NCBI GenBank assembly: GCA_964635295.1
Contig: CAZWOB010000031.1
Location: 1 to 25,406 of the forward strand
Source of the DNA: Waddlia sp964635295
GTDB taxonomy: Bacteria; Chlamydiota; Chlamydiia; Chlamydiales; Waddliaceae
Reading direction: 5' to 3'
Length of the DNA: 25,406 nt
Position 1 is the first letter of the stretch. Each line of letters begins with the position of its first letter. The translations under genes and the position numbers were made by a program. Under the pieces are notes generated by a model. That model ran no database searches. It saw nothing but the letters and a program-made list of their open reading frames with translations, and was not told the DNA's origin. Positions 7,320 through 14,510 of this stretch are shown piece after piece.

Positions 7320-7382
7320 CAAGATCGGGAAAGCGGACCAATCGCATGTTCTTGTATTCTATTGGGTATAGGAGATCGAGTC

Positions 7383-8422
7383 ATGAAACAAGACGATGAA
7401 TTGTGGCAGGCCCACGCCAGAAGTATCTGGAAGGCGCAAATCTATATTCAGCAGAATTTATACCGATTAGGCATCAAGATTCTGTTTTTAACTTCGTCAG
7501 CATGTCACTACCATTGAACCTGCTTGCATCGTCCAACTCATTCGAGTTGAACTGCTTCAGCACCGGCTTCGCCTGCTTCAATACTAGGACGCTTCCTTGT
7601 TAAATTCCCGAATCTTGATACCTAATCGGTATAGACCAAAAACTCACGCTTGAAAAGATAGCCAAGGCCGCCTGCTTCTCTCCTTTTCATTTCCATCGCA
7701 TTTTCCATGCCGCCACCGGTGAATCGTTGAATGGCTATATTCGGCGTCTTCGAATGGAGAAAGCCGCTGGGAAGCTTAAATACTCAGAAGAACCAGTGAC
7801 AGGGATCGCTTTGGATTCAGGGTATGAGACTCCGGCTTCATTTTCCAGAGCTTTTAGACAGGTCATGGGAAGCTCTCCTGCCGATTATCGGACAGGCAGG
7901 GAAAACGACTGCGATGGTGAACGACAAACCCATAGAAGAACGGAGATAAAACTCATGAAACCAGAAATCATAGAAATGGAAGATCAGCCTGTCTTATTTG
8001 TCAGGAAGACCGGACCTTATAGCGAAACTCCCTCGGAGGCGTGGAGGACGCTTATGGATTTTGCCCAAAAGCATCATCCATCCTTGGAAAATGCGAGAAG
8101 GTTCAGCGACGGGATTGATGATCCAAGTATTACCAATGAGGATAAGTTGCGGTTCGACGCCTGCATCAGAGCACCGAAGGAGGTGATCGAAAAAGGGGAT
8201 ATCGGTCGGAGAACCCTTGAAGGGGGCAGGTATACCGTTTTCATGCACAAAGGTCCGTACGATAAACTCCAGGATTCTTTTAACGCGATCTTCCAACAGT
8301 GGTATCCTTTGCACAAAGACGAAGTCGCCGAGAAATCCTGCTTTGTTGTACATCTCAACATGGAGATCGCTCAAACCGATCCGGAGAATCTCCTTACCAA
8401 AATTTACGTTCCTTTGGCATAA
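7383..8422 (+). pseudogene. AraC-family regulator with GyrI-like C-terminal domain, interrupted by a palindromic element
   Basis: Ligand-sensing transcription regulator of the AraC-GyrI/Rob type. The gene starts at 7383 with AGGAG 8 nt upstream and reads MKQDDELWQAHARSIWKAQI then YIQQNL. A 171-bp element then intervenes. Removing it with one TA copy joins TTA (7458-7460) to GAC (7634) in frame and restores IQQNL-DQKLTLEKIAKAACF, the start of an AraC helix-turn-helix domain that continues to SSPADYR. The GyrI-like ligand domain follows from MKPEIIEMEDQPVLFVRK. The rebuilt protein would have 288 residues. As it stands, translation from 7383 stops at 7515-7517 after 44 residues. A downstream start (TTG at 7727, or ATG at 7954 for the GyrI part alone) cannot be excluded. 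Confidence 0.88.
7461..7631 (+). mobile_element. 171-bp palindromic element, copy 1, with TA target duplication
   Basis: Bounded by TACCGATTAG at 7461 and CTAATCGGTA ending at 7631. The terminal inverted repeats are 22 bp with one mismatch. TA occurs on both sides (7459-7460 and 7632-7633), as expected for an IS630/mariner-type insertion. The apex at 7522-7561 holds a hairpin CAACTC-ATTC-GAGTTG. The 40-base apex, ACTTCGTCAGC (7491-7501) and GCTTCCT (7591-7597) are identical in copy 2 at the same relative positions, while the outer arms are not. It encodes no protein of its own. It could be a MITE-like element, or a palindromic element like those known in Rickettsia and Wolbachia. Confidence 0.88.
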
Positions 8423-8431
8423 TAACTTGAC

Positions 8432-8449
8432 CCCCTCTCTAAAGAGGGG
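8432..8449 (+). other. Hairpin between the broken regulator and the GNAT gene
   Basis: CCCCTCT (8432-8438), loop CTAA, AGAGGGG (8443-8449), 10 bp after the regulator's stop codon. It has no T-run, so a Rho-independent terminator is possible but not convincing. Confidence 0.35.
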
Positions 8450-8477
8450 ATCGGTCATTATTCGGAAAGAGGACGAA

Positions 8478-8936
8478 ATGGACTTCGACTTACAGAGTAT
8501 TGAAAACAATTTCAAAGTGAAGTTTTCCCACTTCCAACGCCAATTTGAACAGATGCACATCCTCAACCTCGCTGTATTGAAGGCGTTCATCCCTGAAGAG
8601 GAAATGGAGGCGATTGAAGGATTTTTTAAGTGCGTTGAGCCTGCATTGGTCAAAGACCATTCATCCATCGAATATTTTGTCGGATACGCTAGTGGAAAAC
8701 CTGTAGCAACATGTTCGGTATTTTATTCTCATTTTATCGCGTCTATCTTTGATGTGATCGTCAGCCCTTTCGCAAGAGGGCAGGGGCTGGGAAAATTAAT
8801 CACGGCAGCAGGGATGAAAAAGGCAGCAGAAAATGGGTTCGAGACATTCGCTTTGACCGCCACTAACCACGCGAAATTTCTCTATGAAAAAATTGGTTTC
8901 CAGAATCTGAAGTTGCTGCGTGTGTATTCTGAGTAA
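8478..8936 (+). CDS. GNAT family N-acetyltransferase
   Basis: Acetyl-CoA-dependent transferase of 152 residues; substrate unknown. The acetyl-CoA pyrophosphate-binding motif is FDVIVSPFARGQGLGKLITA (91-110), with the RGQGLGK loop at 100-106. The C-terminal HAKFLYEKIGFQNL matches the last conserved GNAT motif. The start at 8478 is chosen because AAAGAGGA precedes it. The open frame continues upstream over the regulator's 3' end, but that part is a shadow of the GyrI domain. It lies 55 bp after the disrupted regulator gene and may once have been under its control. Confidence 0.85.
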   Translation: MDFDLQSIENNFKVKFSHFQRQFEQMHILNLAVLKAFIPEEEMEAIEGFFKCVEPALVKDHSSIEYFVGYASGKPVATCSVFYSHFIASIFDVIVSPFARGQGLGKLITAAGMKKAAENGFETFALTATNHAKFLYEKIGFQNLKLLRVYSE

Positions 8937-9015
8937 GGTATAAAGTTCCCTAGATAATTTTTTCCTCAACATTAGTCTGTCCCTTTGATCAACGCATCTA
9001 CTAGGAATGGTCTAT

Positions 9016-10701
9016 ATGTTCAGAATAGTTTCTTGTTTTATCATTCTCCAAATTCTAACGAGTTTTCAGCTTCAAAGTTTGCAGATCGATCGACATGTGA
9101 TAATTGTCGGTGGAGGAGTGATCGGGTTGCTCGAGGCGTATCAGAGCTGGATGGCCGCCGTTGAAAATGAAGAGACTGTAAAAATTACAGTTTTAGAAAA
9201 AAACCGGAAGTTGTCGGCGACCACTGCCTGCAATATCGTACCGAGCCTGACGCCTGACGAGATTTTGTCGGTGGTTCCAAGGGGAGAAGACCTGATTGAC
9301 TTTCTTGGGTTAAAATTCAATGAAGGGAGTGGAATCCGCGTTGATGATGTGGAAGGGATTGATGAGTCTTCTGAAACGGTCCGGCATTTTATTGAGTCTG
9401 TTGTTGAGTACGGGAGAAATGAAGGGGCCCATAAAGAAAGGACCCAAGTGCTTCTCGAGCTTGGTAAAGTCAGCATGGAACTTTGGCAGGATTTTTACGA
9501 TTCAGCTGATGACACGTTGAAAAAACTATTGACCGATGCAAATTATAATCCTTGTCTCGAGATATTGAAGAATGACAATAGGCTGCATCAAGGTTATCGG
9601 ATTGACCTTTTGTTCCATGATTCCTGTGCTGGGAGCAAAGCGTTGCAAATGATGGAGAGTTATCAAAAATTAGGTTACGCGAGCTGTAGATTACTCACTC
9701 CAGGTGAAGTCGTTGACATTGACCCACAATTGCGCTCTTTTGTGAGAGAGTATGCTTGTTTTGATGGCGAAGGGGAATCGCGATGGTCAGAAAATTCTGC
9801 GGCGCTTTGGAGACCGGGAGGATGCCTTAATACCGGTGAGTTTATCCCGAAATTTGTCAGGTATTTAACTGAACTCATGACTGTGGATCAAAACGAGGGC
9901 TCAGAAACCTGCCTGTTCGAGATTAAATTTGATCACGAAGTGATCGGGGCCTCCTTTGATCATTCGTCTTCGATCACCCAACTTAGGGTGCGCAATCGAG
10001 CAGGAAATGAGTACTCTTTTCCAGACAAGGAGCCAGATATTCCTTGCGACTATATTCTAGCTCCAGGCGAAGGAGTTGGAACTTTGAAAACACTCGGGTT
10101 TCAGGAGCCCGATTACGCGGTCTTTGCCGGGCCAAGCTTGCTCTTGTGGGTCGACCTTCCCAAAGACAAAATCAAGCACTATCAACAACTCGATCAATGC
10201 ATGGAAGTGCACCAGGAAGGGGTAGTTTTGGCCTGGCAGGCAAAGTTTCGCCCTTCAAAGGTATTCATTGGGGTTGGAGGCACAAAGGCGTTTTATGGTG
10301 ACAAGAAACCTCAAATTAACGAAGAGTTTGCGAAAGACAGGAACCTCCTTCAGTTGAATGCCGTCAACCAGGTCTATTGGGACCTTCTTTCTATTGCTCT
10401 TGGGAAAGATACTTATCATCAGGCTCTAACGCAAGATGACCTTGATTCTCTTCTTATCAGAGGTGCGGCTAAAACCTGGGTGGGCTCAAGGGGTGTGGCC
10501 TATGATGGGTTTCCTACGCTTGGAGCTCTGTACCGAGGCGAGGAACGCGTAAACAATGCCAGAGTTACCACACATTTGGGGTCTGGGGGCGTATCGTTTG
10601 CTCTTGGGTGCATTGCGATCAGCAGGGCATCACTTAATGATGTAAAAACGATTGACCCTCTTGTTGAGAAGGTATTAGACTTTTCCGATTCCAGAAGATA
10701 A
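9016..10701 (+). CDS. FAD-dependent oxidoreductase (DAO-type) with N-terminal signal or anchor
   Basis: A 561-residue flavoprotein of the D-amino-acid-oxidase-like superfamily. The dinucleotide-binding fingerprint HVIIVGGGVIGLLEA (27-41) is followed about 25 residues later by the acidic end of the second strand (TVLEKN). A C-terminal block with TWVGSRGVAYDGFPTLG and THLGSGGVSFALGC matches the second FAD-contacting region. The first about 22 residues (MFRIVSCFIILQILTSFQLQ) are hydrophobic, so the enzyme is probably exported or membrane-anchored. The ATG at 9016 is preferred over 9007 because AGGA lies 9 nt before it and directly abuts 9007. The substrate is not evident. The small coiled-coil gene at 10715 follows almost without a gap. 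Confidence 0.85.
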   Translation: MFRIVSCFIILQILTSFQLQSLQIDRHVIIVGGGVIGLLEAYQSWMAAVENEETVKITVLEKNRKLSATTACNIVPSLTPDEILSVVPRGEDLIDFLGLKFNEGSGIRVDDVEGIDESSETVRHFIESVVEYGRNEGAHKERTQVLLELGKVSMELWQDFYDSADDTLKKLLTDANYNPCLEILKNDNRLHQGYRIDLLFHDSCAGSKALQMMESYQKLGYASCRLLTPGEVVDIDPQLRSFVREYACFDGEGESRWSENSAALWRPGGCLNTGEFIPKFVRYLTELMTVDQNEGSETCLFEIKFDHEVIGASFDHSSSITQLRVRNRAGNEYSFPDKEPDIPCDYILAPGEGVGTLKTLGFQEPDYAVFAGPSLLLWVDLPKDKIKHYQQLDQCMEVHQEGVVLAWQAKFRPSKVFIGVGGTKAFYGDKKPQINEEFAKDRNLLQLNAVNQVYWDLLSIALGKDTYHQALTQDDLDSLLIRGAAKTWVGSRGVAYDGFPTLGALYRGEERVNNARVTTHLGSGGVSFALGCIAISRASLNDVKTIDPLVEKVLDFSDSRR

Positions 10702-10714
10702 TGAAAGGATGCGT

Positions 10715-11053
10715 ATGTCTCAGGATGTCGAAGATTTGGAACGCAAGCTCAAGCAGTATCGAGAGATTGCAGAGGGGATAAAGGCGCTTGAAGCAAAGCG
10801 AAAAGAACTGGGCCAGGAAATTCTGCAGATGATGCCGGAGGGAATGAAGCAGCTTCAAACGCCGGGGTATAAGGTCTTCAAACAGCAACGTCTTTTTTTC
10901 AAGACGACTGTCGAGGAAGCGGAGAAATTGTCCGCAGTAAAGACGGATATTGTCGTTGACAAAGTAAAGCTCAAAGAACTCTATGAAATGGGTAACGAGA
11001 TTCCCGGAGTGTCGAGTACAGAATATGTGATGGTCAAGGAATTACATGGTTGA
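10715..11053 (+). CDS. Small coiled-coil protein of unknown function
   Basis: A 112-residue soluble protein. The first half (VEDLERKLKQYREIAEGIKA onward to EILQMMPEG) is a charged helical, coiled-coil-like stretch. The second half (YKVFKQQRLFFKTTVEEAEK onward to IPGVSSTEYVMVKEL) looks beta-rich. The overall layout recalls small phage or plasmid recombination-accessory proteins, but I cannot assign a family. AAAGG ends 6 nt before the ATG at 10715, which is why this start is preferred to the ATG at 10709. It follows the FAD oxidoreductase stop by 13 nt, so it is probably cotranscribed. Its 3' end overlaps the convergent gene by 20 bp. Confidence 0.7.
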   Translation: MSQDVEDLERKLKQYREIAEGIKALEAKRKELGQEILQMMPEGMKQLQTPGYKVFKQQRLFFKTTVEEAEKLSAVKTDIVVDKVKLKELYEMGNEIPGVSSTEYVMVKELHG

Positions 11054-11621
11054 TCAGATGTTTCAAGATTCCGGGTGCGCCATGTCCACGATGGGGGCTT
11101 AGGAGTACGCCGCTTTCAAGGTCCCTTTCGATCTGTTCCAATTCTTCTTTAAAATAGTGCCTGGACAGTCGTCGAAAAGAGTATTTTTCCTTTTTAACCT
11201 TGAAGTGTTCCGGTGAAGAAGTGGGGGCGATTTCGTACCGTTTGATTTTTTTCCGGATCATTTTCATGAGCAACTCTTCATGGATCTGCGAATACTTCAT
11301 CCGATCGTCAATCCAGCCTATAATTTGTGAGCAACGTTTTTCCGGTTCCTTGGTTTTTTTCTTGGACTTGATCAGAGACCTTCGGATGTTCTGAACTTTT
11401 TTCTCAAGCTTCGTAAGCTGGGGCTTACTGAGTTTTTGAATCTCTTCATAATACGAAGCAGATTGGCGTGACGATTCTGAACCCGCATCGGATTCAAAAA
11501 GCGTTTCAAAAATATCGAATTTTTTTCCCGCAGCCTTTTTAATTTTTTTCGCCTTAGGATTTTTCCCTTTTGGCTTGGGCTTTGGAATGGGTATTTTTCT
11601 GGAGGGTTTGATTTTAACCAT
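11034..11621 (-). CDS. Lysine-rich basic protein of unknown function
   Basis: A 195-residue, strongly basic protein. The first about 33 residues are almost only K, P, I, G and A (IPIPKPKPKGKNPKAKKIKK), a flexible cationic tail like those of nucleic-acid-binding proteins. The middle (ASYYEEIQKLSKPQLTKLEK onward to RRSLIKSKKKTK) is predicted helical, and the C-terminal half is mixed. No known domain is recognised. Its ATG overlaps the stop of the MFS gene by one base (TAATG), so its translation is coupled to the transporter's. It is the last gene of the minus-strand operon 13639-11034, and its end overlaps the convergent gene by 20 bp. A histone-like or RNA-binding role is only a guess from composition. 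Confidence 0.75.
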   Translation of the reverse strand: MVKIKPSRKIPIPKPKPKGKNPKAKKIKKAAGKKFDIFETLFESDAGSESSRQSASYYEEIQKLSKPQLTKLEKKVQNIRRSLIKSKKKTKEPEKRCSQIIGWIDDRMKYSQIHEELLMKMIRKKIKRYEIAPTSSPEHFKVKKEKYSFRRLSRHYFKEELEQIERDLESGVLLSPHRGHGAPGILKHLINHVIP

Positions 11622-12907
11622 TATTCAGCATCCCGTTCATATGTTCTTCCAATGTAAATGGCCAGGATTCCCCAAATCGAAGCGATCCCCGCACCCACTG
11701 CTGCCAGCGCGCCCATACCAAATCCTAATCCCTGTGTTAAAGAGGCGATTCCCCAACTTGTTACCATATCGCCTCCACGATAAGCAACAATATCAACGAC
11801 TGGTTTAGCCTTGAACCGTTCTTCTCTGGTCACCTGGGTAAATAACATTTCCCTTGCTGGCCGCGTGATGGAATAGTTGCCCGCACGTCTGGCAACTTGC
11901 AGGAGGAGCGTGACGAGGAGCACAGGGGCGATTGCTGATAGGAAGAGGCCGCCGCACATGAAAAAGGGAATAGATGAAAGAGTGACGGGCATACCGCAAT
12001 ATTTTACAATCCTTCCCGTTGCGAAAAATGCGATAGTAAATGTAAGTCCGTTGACAATCCAGTCGACCGCTCCCAGGATTTGCGAACGTTGTTCCAATGT
12101 AAAATCTGCCAGTAGATTTTTCTGCTGAAAATAGATGATCGAGGCCACGGAGGTGTACAGGACAAGGAAAAAGCCGATGGACAGGAGATAGGGGTTTTTT
12201 ATGAAATCGACAAAACCCGCAAACGGATTTCCCCCGATTGCATGCCGAGGGTTTTCTTTGCTGAGAGAAGAGTCTTCTAACGTTTGTTCTTTTAAAGATT
12301 GAAGCTTCCAGATAATAGGGACGACCGATAACAGGCAGACAGAAGAGATGGGTAAAAGGGTATATGCCCCAACCAGGCCCGAGAAAAGTGTGGGGATTGA
12401 GGGGCCGGCTAATGCGCCGGCGCTTGCTCCGGCGCCGATAATCGCAAATAGTCGTCCTGCCTGTTCTTTGCTGAAAAGGTCAGCCATGAAACTCCAGAAT
12501 ACAGAGATATGGAAAAGGCTGAAGACGCTTACCCAAACGTAAAATGTCTTGTCAACGGCAACAGGGTGAGAATAGAAAACGATACAGAGGTAAAACAAGG
12601 TAAAGCTTAGACTGAAAGATATGTACACAAAAGGAACAAGCCTCTTAAACCGGACGTAGGAAACTGCCCATCCATACAAGAGGACGGCGGAAGCGCTGAA
12701 GAAAAAATTGAGAGTCCACAACACGCTAACTTCAGCATCTGTCCAATCGCTTGCAAGCGCATCGCGGACAGGGCGCAGGACATAGTAGCTTCCCATTAAC
12801 AAAAAAGCCATCAGGAACGCTAGCGAACAGGCATGGACCTCCGATTCCCTGATATTGGTTGACGCCATCATGAGGCGCTTCAATATGGATGGCTTATGGC
12901 TTTTCAT
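11621..12907 (-). CDS. MFS-type carrier related to NTP/NDP (Npt/Tlc) translocases
   Basis: Polytopic membrane protein of 428 residues with about 12 hydrophobic segments. The sequence FLLMGSYYVLRPVRDALASD near the N-terminus is characteristic of the bacterial branch of the ATP/ADP translocase (TLC) family, as is VFSLFHISVFWSFMADLFSK in the middle. It is shorter than the classical energy-parasite translocases (about 500 residues), so nucleotide exchange should not be assumed. Its ATG comes 3 nt after the stop of the SDR gene, and its stop overlaps the next gene's ATG, so all three belong to one operon. The substrate is unknown; a nucleotide, cofactor or peptide-like solute are all possible. Confidence 0.82.
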   Translation of the reverse strand: MKSHKPSILKRLMMASTNIRESEVHACSLAFLMAFLLMGSYYVLRPVRDALASDWTDAEVSVLWTLNFFFSASAVLLYGWAVSYVRFKRLVPFVYISFSLSFTLFYLCIVFYSHPVAVDKTFYVWVSVFSLFHISVFWSFMADLFSKEQAGRLFAIIGAGASAGALAGPSIPTLFSGLVGAYTLLPISSVCLLSVVPIIWKLQSLKEQTLEDSSLSKENPRHAIGGNPFAGFVDFIKNPYLLSIGFFLVLYTSVASIIYFQQKNLLADFTLEQRSQILGAVDWIVNGLTFTIAFFATGRIVKYCGMPVTLSSIPFFMCGGLFLSAIAPVLLVTLLLQVARRAGNYSITRPAREMLFTQVTREERFKAKPVVDIVAYRGGDMVTSWGIASLTQGLGFGMGALAAVGAGIASIWGILAIYIGRTYERDAE

Positions 12908-12910
12908 GGT

Positions 12911-13639
12911 TTACCAGGGAAGTTCATTTCCGTGCAGATCATAGAATTTCCCATTTGATGATCTTCCACTTTGTTTGATCACATCGATCATGCCGGCGAC
13001 CGAACGTTTGGTCGTGTAGGTCGCCTGCGATCCTCCCATATCGGTCTGCACCCAGCCTGGATGGATCACAATGCAGACAAATCCCTCTGCACCTAGCTCA
13101 TGGCTGAGCGTTTTGTTGAGCTGGTTCAAAGCGGCCTTGCTGGCCCGATAGGCGTACATTCCTCCTGAGTTGTGTTGAATGCTTCCTAACCGGGAGGTGA
13201 TATTGATGATTTTCTTTTCTTTCCCCTTTCGTAAATTCGGCAATAGGGCCTGCGTTACTCTTAGAGGGCCGATGGTGTTGATGTCGAAGGAGCGTTCGAC
13301 CTCCTCAAAGTCAACATCTTCAAGCTTGTCCCCTCTCCCATGTAACACACCTGCATTGTTGATCAGGATATCGATCGGAGCCCCTTCCAGCTTCTTAGCG
13401 AGGTCCGCAACGCTGTTGGGATTGGCGACATCAAGTTGTTCGATGCGGACACCCAGCGTCTCGAGCTTTTTGGCCCTTTCGGGGGAGCGGGCTGTTGCGA
13501 TGACATCATACCCTAAATCATTGTATTGACTGGCGAATTCCAGGCCAATTCCTCTATTCGCCCCTGTTATCAGAACTGTTTGGGCGCTCAGATGGAAAAA
13601 AAACGATAAAGAACAAAGAACGAGAATAAAAAAACGCAT
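12911..13639 (-). CDS. Short-chain dehydrogenase/reductase with N-terminal signal-like segment
   Basis: NAD(P)-dependent oxidoreductase of the classical SDR family. It has TGANRGIG (25-32), the NNAG motif in IDILINNAGVLHG, the catalytic serine in IINITSRLG, and the YxxxK active site in YAYRASKAAL. The C-terminal part (HPGWVQTDMGG) resembles the carbonyl-reductase-like SDRs. Unusually, about 20 hydrophobic residues (MRFFILVLCSLSFFFHLSAQ) precede the Rossmann fold, as a signal peptide or anchor would. The start is ATG at 13639 or GTG at 13645; neither has a clear ribosome binding site. It is the first gene of the operon with the MFS carrier and the lysine-rich protein. Confidence 0.88.
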   Translation of the reverse strand: MRFFILVLCSLSFFFHLSAQTVLITGANRGIGLEFASQYNDLGYDVIATARSPERAKKLETLGVRIEQLDVANPNSVADLAKKLEGAPIDILINNAGVLHGRGDKLEDVDFEEVERSFDINTIGPLRVTQALLPNLRKGKEKKIINITSRLGSIQHNSGGMYAYRASKAALNQLNKTLSHELGAEGFVCIVIHPGWVQTDMGGSQATYTTKRSVAGMIDVIKQSGRSSNGKFYDLHGNELPW

Positions 13640-13739
13640 TTTCACACTCTCAAGGTTGTTTATTTTTAAGATACGTGAAAATCGATTGATGTCAATAAAA
13701 CATGTATTAAATTTTATTATAAAAAAATATTTACTATGT

Positions 13740-13745
13740 TATAAT
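13740..13745 (+). promoter_or_regulatory. Candidate -10 box for the PEP-CTERM gene
   Basis: A perfect TATAAT lies in a very AT-rich 138-bp region between divergent genes, giving a leader of about 30 nt before the GTG at 13784. The -35 region is not recognisable (TTATAA at the right distance). Confidence 0.4.
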
Positions 13746-13783
13746 AAAGAAAAGGTGATAGTTAAACAATATTGAGGTCAGGC

Positions 13784-14455
13784 GTGATTAATAATATCTT
13801 TAAATTTTTGTTCGCTATTATGTTAGTGACAAGCACAATGCCGGCAGTCGTCTATATTTACGAGCTGGATACGGAATTCAGCGGGGGAACCGATCCTGTT
13901 GGGCCCAGCCCTTGGGCGTTTGCGAGTTTTCAGCAGGTCGATCCGAATACTGTCCAGTTGGAGTTGAGCAACTTTAATTTGACGGGAAGTGAGTTTGTTG
14001 GTGCCTGGTACCTGAATTTTAACGATAGTCTAAATGTCAATAATTTGAATTTCAACCGCGTTGGCGGTACAGCTGTTGCTGATGCTTCTATTTCTACCGG
14101 AATCAACGCATTCAAAGCGGACGGGGACGGATTCTTTGACATCTTGTTAGATTTTCCGCAAAAAAAGGCGGATCGATTTGGAGCAGGTGACAACATCATT
14201 TATGAGATCACGGGGGTCAATTTGATTAACCCTGAGATGTTCAATTTTGGCAGTGCACCTGGCGGTGGCAATGGAACGTGGTATTCCGCAGCCCATGTAC
14301 AGGGGATCGGACCAGATGCTGAAGCAAGCGGATGGATCGGATCCGGTCCGGGTGTGCCAGTGCCTGAGCCGACAACTTATCTGATGTTGGCTGCAATGCT
14401 TGGCATAGGGTTTCTTCTTACCCGCAAAAGCCGAAAACTCGTTGAAAAGAAATAA
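13784..14455 (+). CDS. PEP-CTERM sorting-signal protein
   Basis: A 223-residue exported protein of low complexity. It begins with a signal peptide (about 1-23, MINNIFKFLFAIMLV) and ends with the tripartite PEP-CTERM signal: VPEP, a hydrophobic helix (TYLMLAAMLGIGFLL) and a basic end (TRKSRKL). Such tails are recognised by exosortases in bacteria that make extracellular polysaccharide. The body is rich in N, G, D and F (ELSNFNLTGSEFVGAWYLNF), as in other PEP-CTERM surface proteins, and has no catalytic motif. The start is GTG at 13784 with GAGG 6 nt upstream; an in-frame TTG at 13772 lacks this support. No exosortase gene lies in the window. The next genes encode outer-membrane proteins. Confidence 0.85.
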   Translation: MINNIFKFLFAIMLVTSTMPAVVYIYELDTEFSGGTDPVGPSPWAFASFQQVDPNTVQLELSNFNLTGSEFVGAWYLNFNDSLNVNNLNFNRVGGTAVADASISTGINAFKADGDGFFDILLDFPQKKADRFGAGDNIIYEITGVNLINPEMFNFGSAPGGGNGTWYSAAHVQGIGPDAEASGWIGSGPGVPVPEPTTYLMLAAMLGIGFLLTRKSRKLVEKK

Positions 14456-14467
14456 ACAAATAGAGAA

Positions 14468-14510
14468 TAACATCCTTTTTTAAACTGACAAAGTTGAGGA
14501 AGGGATGTTA
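14468..14510 (+). promoter_or_regulatory. Inverted repeat enclosing the first MOMP-like gene's start codon
   Basis: TAACATCC (14468-14475) is perfectly complementary to GGATGTTA (14503-14510), which contains the ATG at 14505. In the mRNA this would pair the start codon and leave the purine-rich GAGGAAGG region at the loop edge. It could be a translational control hairpin. Confidence 0.4.

Noticed and set aside
7403..7603. ORF inside palindromic element copy 1
   Set aside because: The open frame is not kept in copy 2, and conservation between copies follows structure rather than codons.
8217..8477. N-terminal extension of the GNAT protein
   Set aside because: It is a shadow of the GyrI domain in another frame; a ribosome binding site and the family's expected length favour 8478.
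11621..12907. Genuine ATP/ADP energy-parasite translocase
   Set aside because: The RPVRD-type signature places it in the broader family, but it is about 100 residues short and substrate residues cannot be judged, so only a general carrier call is made.
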